Source: Paenibacillus sp. FSL H8-0548
GTDB taxonomy: Bacteria > Bacillota > Bacilli > Paenibacillales > Paenibacillaceae
Length of the DNA: 64,000 nucleotides
Assembly (NCBI RefSeq): GCF_038630985.1
Contig: NZ_CP152049.1
Span: 1,941,501 to 2,005,500, forward strand
Direction of reading: 5' to 3'
The notes beneath the pieces are model-generated. The model did not search any database. It was not told where the DNA came from and worked only from the letters and a program-made list of their open reading frames with translations. The translations under genes were made by a program, and so were the position numbers. The stretch's first letter is position 1, and each line of letters opens with the position of its first letter. This document shows, piece after piece, positions 25,101 through 33,983 of the stretch.

Positions 25101-26267
25101 ATGCCTAATAAAATATTATTTTGTGCAACAGTGGATTATCATTTTAAGGCATTTCATCTGCCGATGATGGAATGGTTCAAGCAGCAGGGCTGGGAGGTTC
25201 ATGTCGCCGCTAAGGGCGAACTGGACCTCCCTTTTGTTGACAAGAAGTTTAATTTGCCTATCGAGCGCTCTCCGATTCATTTGCAAAATATTAAAGCGTA
25301 TCAAGAGCTGAAGCAAATTATTAAGCAGCAGAAATACAGCATTATTCATTGTCATACGCCAATGGGCGGCGTGCTTGCGAGGCTGGCCGCGCAATCGGCA
25401 CGCAAAACAGGGACAAAGGTTATTTATACGGCGCATGGCTTTCATTTTTGCAAGGGAGCATCACTTCTGAATTGGTCGGTTTATTACCCAATAGAGAAGA
25501 TGCTGTCAAGCCTAACCGATTGCCTCATTACGATAAATGAAGAGGATTATGAGCTTGCAGTGTCAAGGGGCTTCAAAGCAAAGGAAATTGCTCATGTGCA
25601 TGGGGTAGGCGTAAATGCCATTCGATTTAAGCCGGTACAGAAAATTGAAAAATGGCGGCTGCGGCAGGAGTATGAATACAGAACGGATGATATCCTCCTC
25701 TTCTATGCTGCTGAATTCAATAAAAACAAAAATCATGAGCTGCTGCTGCATGCTCTGGCCTTAATCAAGGATCAGGTGCCCAGTACGAAGCTGCTGCTTG
25801 CAGGAAAGGGGCCGCTGCTGGAATCCACCCAGCTGCTGGCGAGCAGGCTTGGGCTAGATCACATGGTTCATTTTCTTGGGTTTCGGAATGACATTGATCG
25901 TCTGCTGCCGATGAGTGATATTGCCGTGGCATCGAGTTTGCGTGAAGGGCTGCCAGTCAATATTATGGAGGCGATGTCTTGTGGACTTCCGATTGTTGCA
26001 ACGCAGAATAGAGGGCACTCGGAGCTTATAGTCGAGGGTGAGAATGGCTTCGTCTTGGCACCAAGCGATACTGATTTATTTGCTATCCGCATGAAGCAAT
26101 TGATTGAATCCGCTGAACTTAGGCAGCAAATGGGAATGAGCAGTATGCAGCGAATGAAGATGTACAACTCATTGCAGGTTGAACAAGAGCTTGGGGGGAT
26201 TTATAAGTCGTATATGCTGGAGGAGCAAAATGAAGCCGAAAGTCAGTATCGTCGTGCCTATATATAA
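25101..26267 (+). CDS. epsD: Glycosyltransferase family 4 (EpsD-like)
   Basis: A 388-residue GT-B glycosyltransferase. The N-terminal acceptor domain contains HCHTPMGGVLARLAA, TAHGFHFCKGASLLNW and the PIEK segment shared with EpsD. The C-terminal domain has LLLAGKGPLLE, FRNDIDRLLPMSDIAVASSLREGLPVNIMEAMSCGLPIVATQNRGHSELI, with the nucleotide-sugar EX7E-type Glu pair. It is expected to add a sugar to the lipid-linked repeat unit in the cytoplasm. It overlaps the next GT gene by 38 bp. Confidence 0.88.
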   Translation: MPNKILFCATVDYHFKAFHLPMMEWFKQQGWEVHVAAKGELDLPFVDKKFNLPIERSPIHLQNIKAYQELKQIIKQQKYSIIHCHTPMGGVLARLAAQSARKTGTKVIYTAHGFHFCKGASLLNWSVYYPIEKMLSSLTDCLITINEEDYELAVSRGFKAKEIAHVHGVGVNAIRFKPVQKIEKWRLRQEYEYRTDDILLFYAAEFNKNKNHELLLHALALIKDQVPSTKLLLAGKGPLLESTQLLASRLGLDHMVHFLGFRNDIDRLLPMSDIAVASSLREGLPVNIMEAMSCGLPIVATQNRGHSELIVEGENGFVLAPSDTDLFAIRMKQLIESAELRQQMGMSSMQRMKMYNSLQVEQELGGIYKSYMLEEQNEAESQYRRAYI

Positions 26268-27417
26268 TATGGAAGATTATTTGGACAGATGCCTTAGGAG
26301 CCTGCTGAGACAAACGCTTACGGCCATCGAAATTATAGCGGTGAATGATGGCTCGCAGGATGCTAGCCTGAGGCTTCTTCAGCAGTATGCGGAGCATGAC
26401 TCGCGAATCGTTATTATAAATAAAGCAAACGGCGGTGTTTCTGCAGCCAGAAATGATGGCGTCAAGGCAGCGAGAGGGCAGTACATTGGCTTTGTAGATC
26501 CTGACGACTGGGTTGACGATCGTATGTATGAGGAACTGTACCATGCAGCGATTCAAGATCATATCGACATAGCGATGTGCACGTATATAAGGGAATTTGA
26601 ATCCCATGCGAAGGAAAAGCATTTCGATATGCCGCACAAGCAAATCTATCGCGGCGAAGAGGTGCAGGCAAAGCTGCTGCGGCGGCTAGTAGGGCCCTTG
26701 AAAGAAGAACTCGCTAGTCCCGAGTTTCTAGATGCTTGGGGAACGGTTTGGTCTAAGATTTATCGTGCTGAATGGTTAAAGGACCATGGCTTTGAGTTTA
26801 TGGATCTAAGTGTGATCGGAAGCAATGAGGATACGCTGTTCAATATTCATGCTTTCCATTATGCCGAATCCTTTATCTTTCTGAATCGTCCATTCTATCA
26901 TTATTGGCGTGCGAATACAGAATCGATTACGTCTACCTATAATGCGAAACTGCCGGAGAAATTCGATAGGCTGTATACAGCTATGCAATCCTTTATTGTA
27001 GAAAAGCAGCTTGCCGATGATTACAAAACAGCCTTTAACAATCGGATTTGTATGAATATTATCGGGCTAGGAATCAACATGATGAGCGAGGGCAAAGCCT
27101 CATCTGCAGGAAAGAAGCTGAAGGCTGTTCACGCTCTGCTGCATAGCAATCGAGTTAGCGAATCCTTTAGACAGTTTGACACGAGCTACTGTCCTTTGAT
27201 TTGGAAGGTGTTTTTTGTTAGTGCAAAACATAAATTTACGTTTGCGGTTTACTTTATGCTAATCGTCATAAATGGGCTGCGCGCGAAGAGCTTAAGGAGG
27301 ACAAAAGTTGAATCCAGTTCGAATTTTGCAAGTGGTAACCATTATGAATCGCGGCGGCTTAGAAACGATGCTGATGAATTATTATCGTCAAATGGATCGA
27401 AGCCAAATTCAGTTTGA
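26230..27417 (+). CDS. Glycosyltransferase family 2 (EpsJ/EpsH-like), with long read-through tail
   Basis: A 395-residue GT-A enzyme: VSIVVPIYNMEDYLDRCLRSLLRQ at the start, VNDGSQD, GGVSAARNDGVKAARGQYIGFVDPDDWV with the metal-binding D-x-D type motif, and WSKIYRAEWL. ATG 26230 follows GGAGGAGCAA; an in-frame upstream start lacks support. The last about 36 residues (from KVESSSNF) lie over the start of epsF (110-bp overlap), are low complexity and look like reading past a lost stop. It resembles EpsJ more than the flagellar-clutch enzyme EpsE. Acceptor is unknown. Confidence 0.87.
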   Translation: MKPKVSIVVPIYNMEDYLDRCLRSLLRQTLTAIEIIAVNDGSQDASLRLLQQYAEHDSRIVIINKANGGVSAARNDGVKAARGQYIGFVDPDDWVDDRMYEELYHAAIQDHIDIAMCTYIREFESHAKEKHFDMPHKQIYRGEEVQAKLLRRLVGPLKEELASPEFLDAWGTVWSKIYRAEWLKDHGFEFMDLSVIGSNEDTLFNIHAFHYAESFIFLNRPFYHYWRANTESITSTYNAKLPEKFDRLYTAMQSFIVEKQLADDYKTAFNNRICMNIIGLGINMMSEGKASSAGKKLKAVHALLHSNRVSESFRQFDTSYCPLIWKVFFVSAKHKFTFAVYFMLIVINGLRAKSLRRTKVESSSNFASGNHYESRRLRNDADELLSSNGSKPNSV

Positions 27418-28429
27418 TTTTCTCGTTCATCGCTTGGAGCCGGGGCATTATGATCAAGAAATAATCGCATTAGGCGGCAGAATATTTCGGATGCCCCAAA
27501 TTAGACCAGGCAATTACTCGTTATATTTTAAACGGCTGGATCAATTTTTTGTGGATCATCCTCGTTATCAAGTCGTGCACGCCCATATCAATGAAAATAG
27601 CAGCTTTGTTCTTAAGGCTGCGAAGAAGGCGGGCGTTGCCTGCCGTATTACGCATAGTCATTTAAGTGATCTGGGCATTGACATTAAGCTCCCCTTTCGC
27701 CTTTACGCAAGGCTCGCGATGAAGGATAATCCGAGCAGCTACTTTGCTTGCTCGAAAAAAGCAGGGGAATGGTTATTTGGCAAACGGATATCAAGCACAG
27801 GGAAAGTTGTCGTACTCAACAATGCAGTAGATGTAGAGCAATTTACGTTCAATTCCACGATTCGTGATCAGATAAGAGCAGAGCTTGCTGCAGAAGATCG
27901 TTTGGTTATCGGCCATATTGGCAGATTCAATCAACAAAAGAACCATGATTTTCTCATTGATGTGTTCAAGGCGCTTCATGAAAGAGAGCCAAAGTCATTG
28001 CTGGTGCTTGCCGGCGAAGGTCAGCTGCGGCCACTAATTGAAGCCAAGATCAACAGGCTAGGTCTCTCCGAGCATGTACGGCTGCTGGGCGTTCGGAATG
28101 ATGTATCGAATTTACTGCAAGGGATCGATATTTTTCTATTTCCTTCCTTGTTTGAGGGACTGCCGGTCGTATTGGTGGAAGCTCAGGCAGCGGGCCTTAA
28201 CTGTGTTGTTTCTGATGCTATTACATCGGAGACGGATATAACTGGGAAGCTGCAGTTTATTAGCTTGAAGCAGAAAGCGGACTACTGGGCGGAGCAAATT
28301 ATGAGTACCCCGCGCGAGCGCAGTGATACATCGGATTCCTTGCGTCATAAAGGCTACGATACAGCAACAATGGCAAAATGGTTGTCTGATTACTACATGG
28401 ATCAATTGTCCATGGAAGTTTCAATGTAA
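27308..28429 (+). CDS. epsF: Glycosyltransferase family 4 (EpsF-like)
   Basis: A 373-residue GT-B enzyme. The N-terminus ILQVVTIMNRGGLETMLMNYYRQMD strongly resembles EpsF. FDFLVHRLEPGHYDQEIIALGGRIF and VHAHINENSSFVLKAAKKAGV follow, then the C-terminal donor domain with IGHIGRFNQQKNHDFLIDVF, VLAGEGQLRP and FLFPSLFEGLPVVLVEAQAAGL. TTG 27308 follows AAGGAGGACAAAAG, a strong site, which supports this start inside the previous ORF. It takes part in building the EPS repeat on its lipid carrier. Confidence 0.9.
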   Translation: MNPVRILQVVTIMNRGGLETMLMNYYRQMDRSQIQFDFLVHRLEPGHYDQEIIALGGRIFRMPQIRPGNYSLYFKRLDQFFVDHPRYQVVHAHINENSSFVLKAAKKAGVACRITHSHLSDLGIDIKLPFRLYARLAMKDNPSSYFACSKKAGEWLFGKRISSTGKVVVLNNAVDVEQFTFNSTIRDQIRAELAAEDRLVIGHIGRFNQQKNHDFLIDVFKALHEREPKSLLVLAGEGQLRPLIEAKINRLGLSEHVRLLGVRNDVSNLLQGIDIFLFPSLFEGLPVVLVEAQAAGLNCVVSDAITSETDITGKLQFISLKQKADYWAEQIMSTPRERSDTSDSLRHKGYDTATMAKWLSDYYMDQLSMEVSM

Positions 28430-28444
28430 GAGGAGTGAAGGTAA

Positions 28445-29341
28445 ATGAAGCCAATGCTGACGGTTTTTACGCCTACTTATAACCGCGCCTATACTCTTCA
28501 TCTTTGTTATGAGAGTCTTAAGCGTCAAAGCTGCAAGAGCTTTGTATGGCTCATTATTGACGATGGCTCCACAGATCAGACGAAGGAGCTTGTAGCCGGC
28601 TGGATGGCAGAGAAAATAATCCCGATTCGGTATCGTTATCAAGAAAATCAAGGGATGCACGGGGCGCATAATACAGCCTATGAGCTTGTGGATACAGAGC
28701 TAAACGTCTGTATTGATTCCGATGATTATATGGCCGATGATGCGGTAGAAAAAATAACGAGCTTCTGGCAGGCAGAGGGCAATAAGCAGTATGCAGGCAT
28801 TGTTGGCCTGGACATCTCTCAGAATCAGGAGCTTATCGGCACTAGACTGCCCGAGCAGTTGAAATCGTCGAGGTTAACAGATTTATATGCTTTGCATCAT
28901 GTGAAGGGCGACAAAAAGATCGTCTATCGCTCGGAGATTACGAGTAAATATCCCCCGTATCCTTTGTTTCAAGGAGAAAAATATTGCCCGCTGTCCTATA
29001 AATACATACTAATTGATCAGGATTTTCCACTGCTAATTCTAAATGAGGTGCTGTGCGTCGTTGAGTATAGAGAAGACGGTTCAAGCATGAATATGATGAA
29101 GCAATATTTGAAAAACCCGCAGGGCTTCGCCTTTTTCCGCAAGGTTGCGATGGTTTATGCTCCATCCTGGAAAGATACCATTCGTGAAGCCATGCATTAT
29201 GTATCGAGCAGTATAATCAGCCGAAATAAAGGGTTTTTGAAAGAATCACCACGAAAAGGGGTAACAGTGCTTGCAATTCCGCTTGGATTATTACTTTATG
29301 CTTATATTCAGAATACGAACAAAAGAATGGCGGTCAAATAA
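28445..29341 (+). CDS. Glycosyltransferase family 2
   Basis: A 298-residue GT-A protein: LTVFTPTYNRAYTLHLCYESLKRQ, IIDDGSTDQT and the conserved CIDSDDYMADDAVEKI metal site. A C-terminal hydrophobic stretch (about residues 275-290) may attach it to the membrane. AGAGGAGTGAAG precedes ATG 28445. It stands where epsH is found in B. subtilis, next to the polymerase gene, but the identity of the transferred sugar is not visible. It is not obviously EpsE. Confidence 0.85.
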   Translation: MKPMLTVFTPTYNRAYTLHLCYESLKRQSCKSFVWLIIDDGSTDQTKELVAGWMAEKIIPIRYRYQENQGMHGAHNTAYELVDTELNVCIDSDDYMADDAVEKITSFWQAEGNKQYAGIVGLDISQNQELIGTRLPEQLKSSRLTDLYALHHVKGDKKIVYRSEITSKYPPYPLFQGEKYCPLSYKYILIDQDFPLLILNEVLCVVEYREDGSSMNMMKQYLKNPQGFAFFRKVAMVYAPSWKDTIREAMHYVSSSIISRNKGFLKESPRKGVTVLAIPLGLLLYAYIQNTNKRMAVK

Positions 29342-29391
29342 AATCAAGGTTGAACAGTTTATAAAGGATGGGATAGAGGGGGAGGAATAAG

Positions 29392-30465
29392 ATGACAATT
29401 CTGTGGTTGACATTAATTTTTGTATTTTCAGTCTCTTTAACAGCTAGATACTTTTCAGTCCCCGCGCTTGTCTCCCCTTCTACAATCATTCCGAATAGGT
29501 TTCTTGTTATGATTGCTGCGTTAGCGCTAGCTATGGTATCTGGTCTGCGATCCAATATCGGAGATACCTTTTTTTATATGCACAGCTACACGATAGGAGA
29601 TTTTAGCTGGCAGGCTGTTGCTACTAGCGATGATATTGGATTTAATATCTTTCAAATGCTGCTGAAGCAGCTGTCCGACGATCCTCAAATTTTAGTTCTA
29701 ACAACAGGAATTATAACTAATTTGCTCATTGTTTGGGTGCTGTACAACTATACGAGGCTGTTTGAGCTAAGCGTATTTTTATACATAACTACGGGAACTT
29801 TCACCGTGTCTATGAACGGCATCAGGCAATTTTTAGCTGCTTCCATTGTATTTGCGGCAACGAAGTTTTTGCTTGAGGGCAAATGGAAATCTTATCTCAG
29901 TATCGTCGTATTTGCTTCTTTCTTTCATCAAAGTGCACTCATTATGATTCCGATGTATTTTATTGTAAGAAGAAAAGCATGGACTAAAACAACAGCTATG
30001 CTTCTTGCTTTAGCCGTAATTATTGTCATGGGCTTTAGCAAGTTTTCTGAGCTGTTATTTACAGTAATAAAAGATACTCAGTACGGCTCTTACGAATCGT
30101 TTGATGAGGGCGGTGCAAATATACTTAGGGCGCTTGTCTGGATTATCCCGATTATCATAGCCTATTTTGGCAGGGATAAGCTAAGAGTGCTGTTTCCAAA
30201 ATCAGATATCATCGTAAATATTTCTCTTATTGGCGTTATATTAATGATCATATCGACGCAAAATTGGATTTTTGCAAGAATGGCCATCTATTTTAATTTA
30301 TACCAGCTTATCCTTATCGCTTGGTTGATTAAGGTTTTTCGTGAAAAGGATCAGAAGCTCATTTATTTGATCATATTATGCTTTTATTTATTATTTTATT
30401 TCTATGAAAGTGTAATTGCGCTTGATCTGCAATATAGAAGCAATTATTTAATATGGCCATTTTAG
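29392..30465 (+). CDS. epsG: Wzy-type EPS polymerase (EpsG-like)
   Basis: A 357-residue integral membrane protein with about 9-11 hydrophobic helices. GLRSNIGDTFFYMHSY near residues 52-67 and NGIRQFLAASIVFAATKFL near 140 are characteristic of the EpsG family of O-antigen/capsule polymerases. It links lipid-carried repeat units into polymer outside the membrane. AGAGGGGGAGGAATAAG precedes ATG 29392, and the stop lies in the ribosome site of the next gene, so coupling is likely. Confidence 0.88.
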   Translation: MTILWLTLIFVFSVSLTARYFSVPALVSPSTIIPNRFLVMIAALALAMVSGLRSNIGDTFFYMHSYTIGDFSWQAVATSDDIGFNIFQMLLKQLSDDPQILVLTTGIITNLLIVWVLYNYTRLFELSVFLYITTGTFTVSMNGIRQFLAASIVFAATKFLLEGKWKSYLSIVVFASFFHQSALIMIPMYFIVRRKAWTKTTAMLLALAVIIVMGFSKFSELLFTVIKDTQYGSYESFDEGGANILRALVWIIPIIIAYFGRDKLRVLFPKSDIIVNISLIGVILMIISTQNWIFARMAIYFNLYQLILIAWLIKVFREKDQKLIYLIILCFYLLFYFYESVIALDLQYRSNYLIWPF

Positions 30466-30476
30466 GAGGAAATGAA

Positions 30477-31220
30477 ATGGAGGCTGCAACGAATATACCT
30501 CGAATTGTTCATTATTGCTGGTTTGGGCGCGGTGAAAAGCCCAGCAAAATGGTCAAGTGTATGCGGAGCTGGGAAAAGCATTTAGTCGGTTATCAGTTTA
30601 TCGAATGGAATGAGGACAACTTCGATTTGGCAATCAATCGGTATGTCATTGAAGCCTACGAGGCTAAGAAATATGCCTTTGTTAGTGATTATGTTCGTCT
30701 GTACGCCTTATATACGCACGGCGGCATATATATGGATACTGACGTTGAGGTTGTCAAATCGCTGGACCCCTTCTTGTTGCATGAGGCGTTTTCTGGCTTC
30801 GAGGATGAGAAGTTTCTACAGTCCGGAACGATGGGGGCAGCCAAACAGCATCACTGGATTAAAGAACTGCTCGATGATTATGACAGCAGAAGTTTTTTAC
30901 GTCCAGACGGTACCTATGATTTAACGACCAATACGGCGGTTATAACGGCTATTTGTAATAAACATGGTCTCGTTCTGAATGGAAGCCATCAGGTTCTGCA
31001 AAATGGCGTTGTCTTTTATCCGCGTGACTATTTCAGTCCCTATGATTATATTAATGGCGGAATATTTAGAACAGATAACAGCCATACGATACATCATTTT
31101 GCAAAATCATGGCTGCCTGCGCATGTTCGAATCAGAGGCGAAGTGAAGCGGCTGGTGAGCCGTATCGTCGGTCCAAAAGCGATTGCTAAAATGCGAAAGC
31201 TGCTTTCATCTTCACATTAA
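30477..31220 (+). CDS. GT32-type glycosyltransferase (DXD sugar-binding domain)
   Basis: A 247-residue protein with IPRIVHYCWFGRGEKPSKMVKCMRSWEKHL, AFVSDYVRLYALYTHGGIYMDTDVEVVKSL and a C-terminal IHHFAKSWLP. IYMDTDVEV contains the DXD metal site of Gly_transf_sug/GT32 enzymes. ATG 30477 follows AGGAGGA with 6-bp spacing, so it is preferred over the ATG at 30453. B. subtilis eps has no GT32 gene, so this is an accessory transferase, probably adding Gal, Man or GlcNAc (family-level guess). Confidence 0.87.
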   Translation: MEAATNIPRIVHYCWFGRGEKPSKMVKCMRSWEKHLVGYQFIEWNEDNFDLAINRYVIEAYEAKKYAFVSDYVRLYALYTHGGIYMDTDVEVVKSLDPFLLHEAFSGFEDEKFLQSGTMGAAKQHHWIKELLDDYDSRSFLRPDGTYDLTTNTAVITAICNKHGLVLNGSHQVLQNGVVFYPRDYFSPYDYINGGIFRTDNSHTIHHFAKSWLPAHVRIRGEVKRLVSRIVGPKAIAKMRKLLSSSH

Positions 31221-31256
31221 GTGAAGGATTGATTATGAGATTAGGAGCTATTCATT

Positions 31257-31865
31257 ATGGTGAAACGAATATTTGATGTTGTGATCGCAAGCATACTGCT
31301 CATCGTTCTAAGCCCATTTATACTGCTGACAGCGATTATGGTTAGAACGAAGCTCGGTGCGCCGGTCATATTTAAGCAGAAGCGTCCAGGCTTGTATGGC
31401 AAGCCCTTTCTAATGTATAAGTTTCGAACGATGACTTCGGAGAAAGACAGCGAAGGACAATTGCTTCCTGATCATCTCAGACTTACAGCATTCGGAGGGC
31501 TGATTCGCAAGCTGAGCCTGGATGAGCTTCTTCAACTGTTTAACGTCATTAAGGGCGAGCAAAGCTTAATTGGTCCTCGTCCGCTGCTCATGGAATATTT
31601 ACCGCTCTATAATGAGGAGCAAGCAAAGCGTCATGCAGTAAGGCCTGGTATTACAGGCTGGGCACAAATTCACGGCAGAAACGCGGTTTCTTGGGAAGAG
31701 CGCTTCGAGCATGATGTATGGTATGTCGAGAACCAAAGTCTGGCGCTGGATATTAAAATATTGCTTCTTACCGTGAAAAAGGTAATTAGATCAGAAGGCG
31801 TTTCGAATACTAACCATGTAACCATGCCTGTCTTTCAAGGTACGACAAGCAGTCAAGAAGGCTAA
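31257..31865 (+). CDS. epsL: Initiating sugar-phosphate transferase (EpsL-like)
   Basis: A 202-residue polyprenyl-phosphate phosphoglycosyltransferase. One membrane or re-entrant helix (about residues 8-30; VVIASILLIVLSPFILLTAI) is followed by KQKRPGLYGKPFLMYKFRTM, LSLDELLQLFNVIKGEQSLIGPRPLL, RHAVRPGITGWAQIHGRN and the WEERFEHDVWYV signature. The DE pair in LSLDELLQ is the catalytic centre of this monotopic family. EpsL transfers diNAcBac-1-phosphate to undecaprenyl phosphate in Bacillus. Confidence 0.94.
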   Translation: MVKRIFDVVIASILLIVLSPFILLTAIMVRTKLGAPVIFKQKRPGLYGKPFLMYKFRTMTSEKDSEGQLLPDHLRLTAFGGLIRKLSLDELLQLFNVIKGEQSLIGPRPLLMEYLPLYNEEQAKRHAVRPGITGWAQIHGRNAVSWEERFEHDVWYVENQSLALDIKILLLTVKKVIRSEGVSNTNHVTMPVFQGTTSSQEG

Positions 31866-31928
31866 AGCCGTTTCTTCTTAAATAGAGGAATGGCTTATTT
31901 TTTTAATAAGAAAAGGATGTGTAGCGAC

Positions 31929-33110
31929 GTGTCAGTAAACGAAATGAAGCGTATCTATTTATCTCCTCCGCATATGAGCGGCAAGGAACGGTTTTATATT
32001 GATCAAGCCTTCGAATCCAATTGGATTGCGCCGCTAGGGCCGAATATAGACGCATTCGAGAAACAAATTGCCTCCTACACTGGAGCAGCGGATGCCGTAG
32101 CGCTCAGCTCGGGAACTGCTGCTATCCATTTATCACTTCAGCTGCTTGGCGTCGGAGCTGGGGATACGGTGTTTTGTTCCAGCTTTACCTTTGTAGCTAG
32201 TGCAAATCCAATTCGTTATAGTGGAGCAGAGCCCGTATTTATCGATTCGGAGCCGGAAACATGGAATATGTCGCCGCAGGCACTGCGAATGGCGTTTGAG
32301 GATGCGAATCGTCATGGCAAGCTGCCGAAAGCGGTTATCGTTGTACACTTGTATGGCCAAATAGCCAAGATGGACGAGATTATCGAGCTTTGCGAGCAGT
32401 ATGAGGTGCCTATCATTGAGGATGCCGCTGAATCGCTTGGCTCTACCTACAAAGGCAAACAGAGCGGTACCTTCGGGAAGTTCGGCATCTTTTCTTTTAA
32501 CGGAAATAAAATTATTACGACCTCCGGCGGCGGCATGCTCATATCCGATGATGTAGAGCTGTTGAAAAAAGCACGTTTTCTTGCTACACAAGCAAGGGAT
32601 GCTGCTGCTCATTATCAGCACAGCCATTTAGGCTTCAATTATCGGATGAGCAATATATTAGCAGGTGTTGGAAGAGCACAGCTAGAGGTACTCGATGAGC
32701 GGGTTGCGGCAAGAAGAGCGATTTATGAAAACTACGTTGGAGCGTTCTCGGAGCGAAGCGGCATTAGCTTCATGCCAGAATTATCGAATACGAGAAGCAA
32801 TCGCTGGCTGACTGCAGCATTGATTGATGAGCATGAGATGAATACAACGATCCCTGAGCTTCTGGATGCGTTGTCGGCAGCGAATATTGAGGCGCGTCCG
32901 CTTTGGAAGCCATTGCATTTGCAGCCTCTTTTTGAGGGCAGCCGTTTCTATTCCCATACAGAGGGCGCTTCCTTGTGCGAGCAGCTGTTTCAAAGCGGAA
33001 TATGTTTGCCTTCTGGCTCAAGTATGACGGTTGTCGATCAAGTAAGGGTAGTTGATTGTATGAATAACCTCTTCAACAGCTCGGCTGAGAGCAGCGCTCA
33101 ATCCGCATAA
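31929..33110 (+). CDS. epsN: UDP-4-keto-sugar aminotransferase (EpsN-like)
   Basis: A DegT/AryC1/EryC1-family PLP enzyme of about 393 residues. Its core, IYLSPPHMSGKERFYIDQAF and SNWIAPLGPNIDAFE, is almost identical in pattern to EpsN. GTFGKFGIFSFNGNKIITTSGGGM contains the PLP lysine, and NYRMSN and NIEARPLWKPLH follow. Start is uncertain: GTG 31929 has a poorly spaced AAGGA; ATG 31944 (MKRIYLSPP) lines up best with EpsN but lacks a site; ATG 31890 is too close to its site. It aminates the EpsC product. Confidence 0.93.
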   Translation: MSVNEMKRIYLSPPHMSGKERFYIDQAFESNWIAPLGPNIDAFEKQIASYTGAADAVALSSGTAAIHLSLQLLGVGAGDTVFCSSFTFVASANPIRYSGAEPVFIDSEPETWNMSPQALRMAFEDANRHGKLPKAVIVVHLYGQIAKMDEIIELCEQYEVPIIEDAAESLGSTYKGKQSGTFGKFGIFSFNGNKIITTSGGGMLISDDVELLKKARFLATQARDAAAHYQHSHLGFNYRMSNILAGVGRAQLEVLDERVAARRAIYENYVGAFSERSGISFMPELSNTRSNRWLTAALIDEHEMNTTIPELLDALSAANIEARPLWKPLHLQPLFEGSRFYSHTEGASLCEQLFQSGICLPSGSSMTVVDQVRVVDCMNNLFNSSAESSAQSA

Positions 33111-33118
33111 TAAGCCGA

Positions 33119-33775
33119 TTAAAGATAACGCTCTCCCTTTATTCGTGTGCGAATCACTTTGGCTGGGGTTCCATAGGCAATGGAATAGGCTGGAATGTCG
33201 CCTAATACGGTGGAGCCAGCGCCAACAATGGTATGCTCGCCAATGCTTTTACCATGAATGATCGTTGCCCCTAAGGAAACGACAGAAAAATCGCCAATCG
33301 TTACGGTGCCGCCTGTACCGGCTTTGGGAGCTAGAGTCACATAGTTTCCGAGTGTAGAGTCATGATCGGCTGAGGCATGAGTATAGAGTACATTATGCTC
33401 GCCAATAGCAGTATCACTGTTAACGACGCAGCCTGCCATTACGACAGTTCCGGCTCCAATCCGTGCGCCTCGGGCAATGGAGGAGGTGGGATGAATAGCG
33501 CTGACAAAGGTGAAGTGAGGTGCAATTGCTGTTATTTTTGAAACGACCCTCGCACGCAGCCAGTTGTCTCCAATAGCTACGATGCCGCCGAACACCGCTT
33601 CAGCGTTTGCAGCGAGCCAGCTCTCATCGCCTAGAATCGTATAGCCATAAAATAACGTGCCTGCAGTCTTATAGCCGTCCAGCAATCCGATAATATGGTA
33701 CACGCCAGCCTTCTCAATCGTATCAATAACGGCCTTTGCATGACCGCCAGCACCATAAACGACAATATTTTTCAT
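33119..33775 (-). CDS. epsM: Sugar O/N-acetyltransferase, inverted in the locus (EpsM/PglD-like)
   Basis: A 218-residue left-handed beta-helix acetyltransferase. An N-terminal Rossmann-like sugar-binding part (NIVVYGAGGHAKAVIDTI) is followed by hexapeptide repeats (IHPTSSIARGARIGAGTVVMAG through NYVTLAPKAGTGGTVTIGDF), with the catalytic His in THASADHD. EpsM acetylates the amino sugar formed by EpsN. In B. subtilis epsM precedes epsN in the same direction. Here it is on the minus strand, convergent with epsN and 8 bp away, with its own site GGGGAGG. Confidence 0.92.
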   Translation of the reverse strand: MKNIVVYGAGGHAKAVIDTIEKAGVYHIIGLLDGYKTAGTLFYGYTILGDESWLAANAEAVFGGIVAIGDNWLRARVVSKITAIAPHFTFVSAIHPTSSIARGARIGAGTVVMAGCVVNSDTAIGEHNVLYTHASADHDSTLGNYVTLAPKAGTGGTVTIGDFSVVSLGATIIHGKSIGEHTIVGAGSTVLGDIPAYSIAYGTPAKVIRTRIKGERYL

Positions 33776-33879
33776 TCGTTGGAAACCTCCCCTTTTATGA
33801 AACCATACAGATGGAACTCTTTTATTCTAGCAGATCGTTCGTTTTCTTGTAAAAGAATTGTGAACACTCGGAATGATGA

Positions 33880-33960
33880 TTGACAGATAATGGGGAAGGT
33901 GATAATCTGTACTAGTGTTCGTTTTATAGAACAATAATATTAATTTTGTTCGTTATTGGC
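33880..33960 (+). promoter_or_regulatory. Sigma-A-like promoter with SinR-type operator downstream of -10, for the second EPS block
   Basis: TTGACA (33880-33885) and TAATCT (33903-33908) are 17 bp apart. The 16-bp GTTCGTTTTATAGAAC (33917-33932, imperfect palindrome) begins 8 nt after the -10, and a half-site GTTCGTTATT (33948) follows at the same 31-bp step. The -10-to-operator geometry equals that of the lasso promoter at 49045. Confidence 0.78.
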
Positions 33961-33983
33961 TAATTAGTATGAAGGAGATATCC

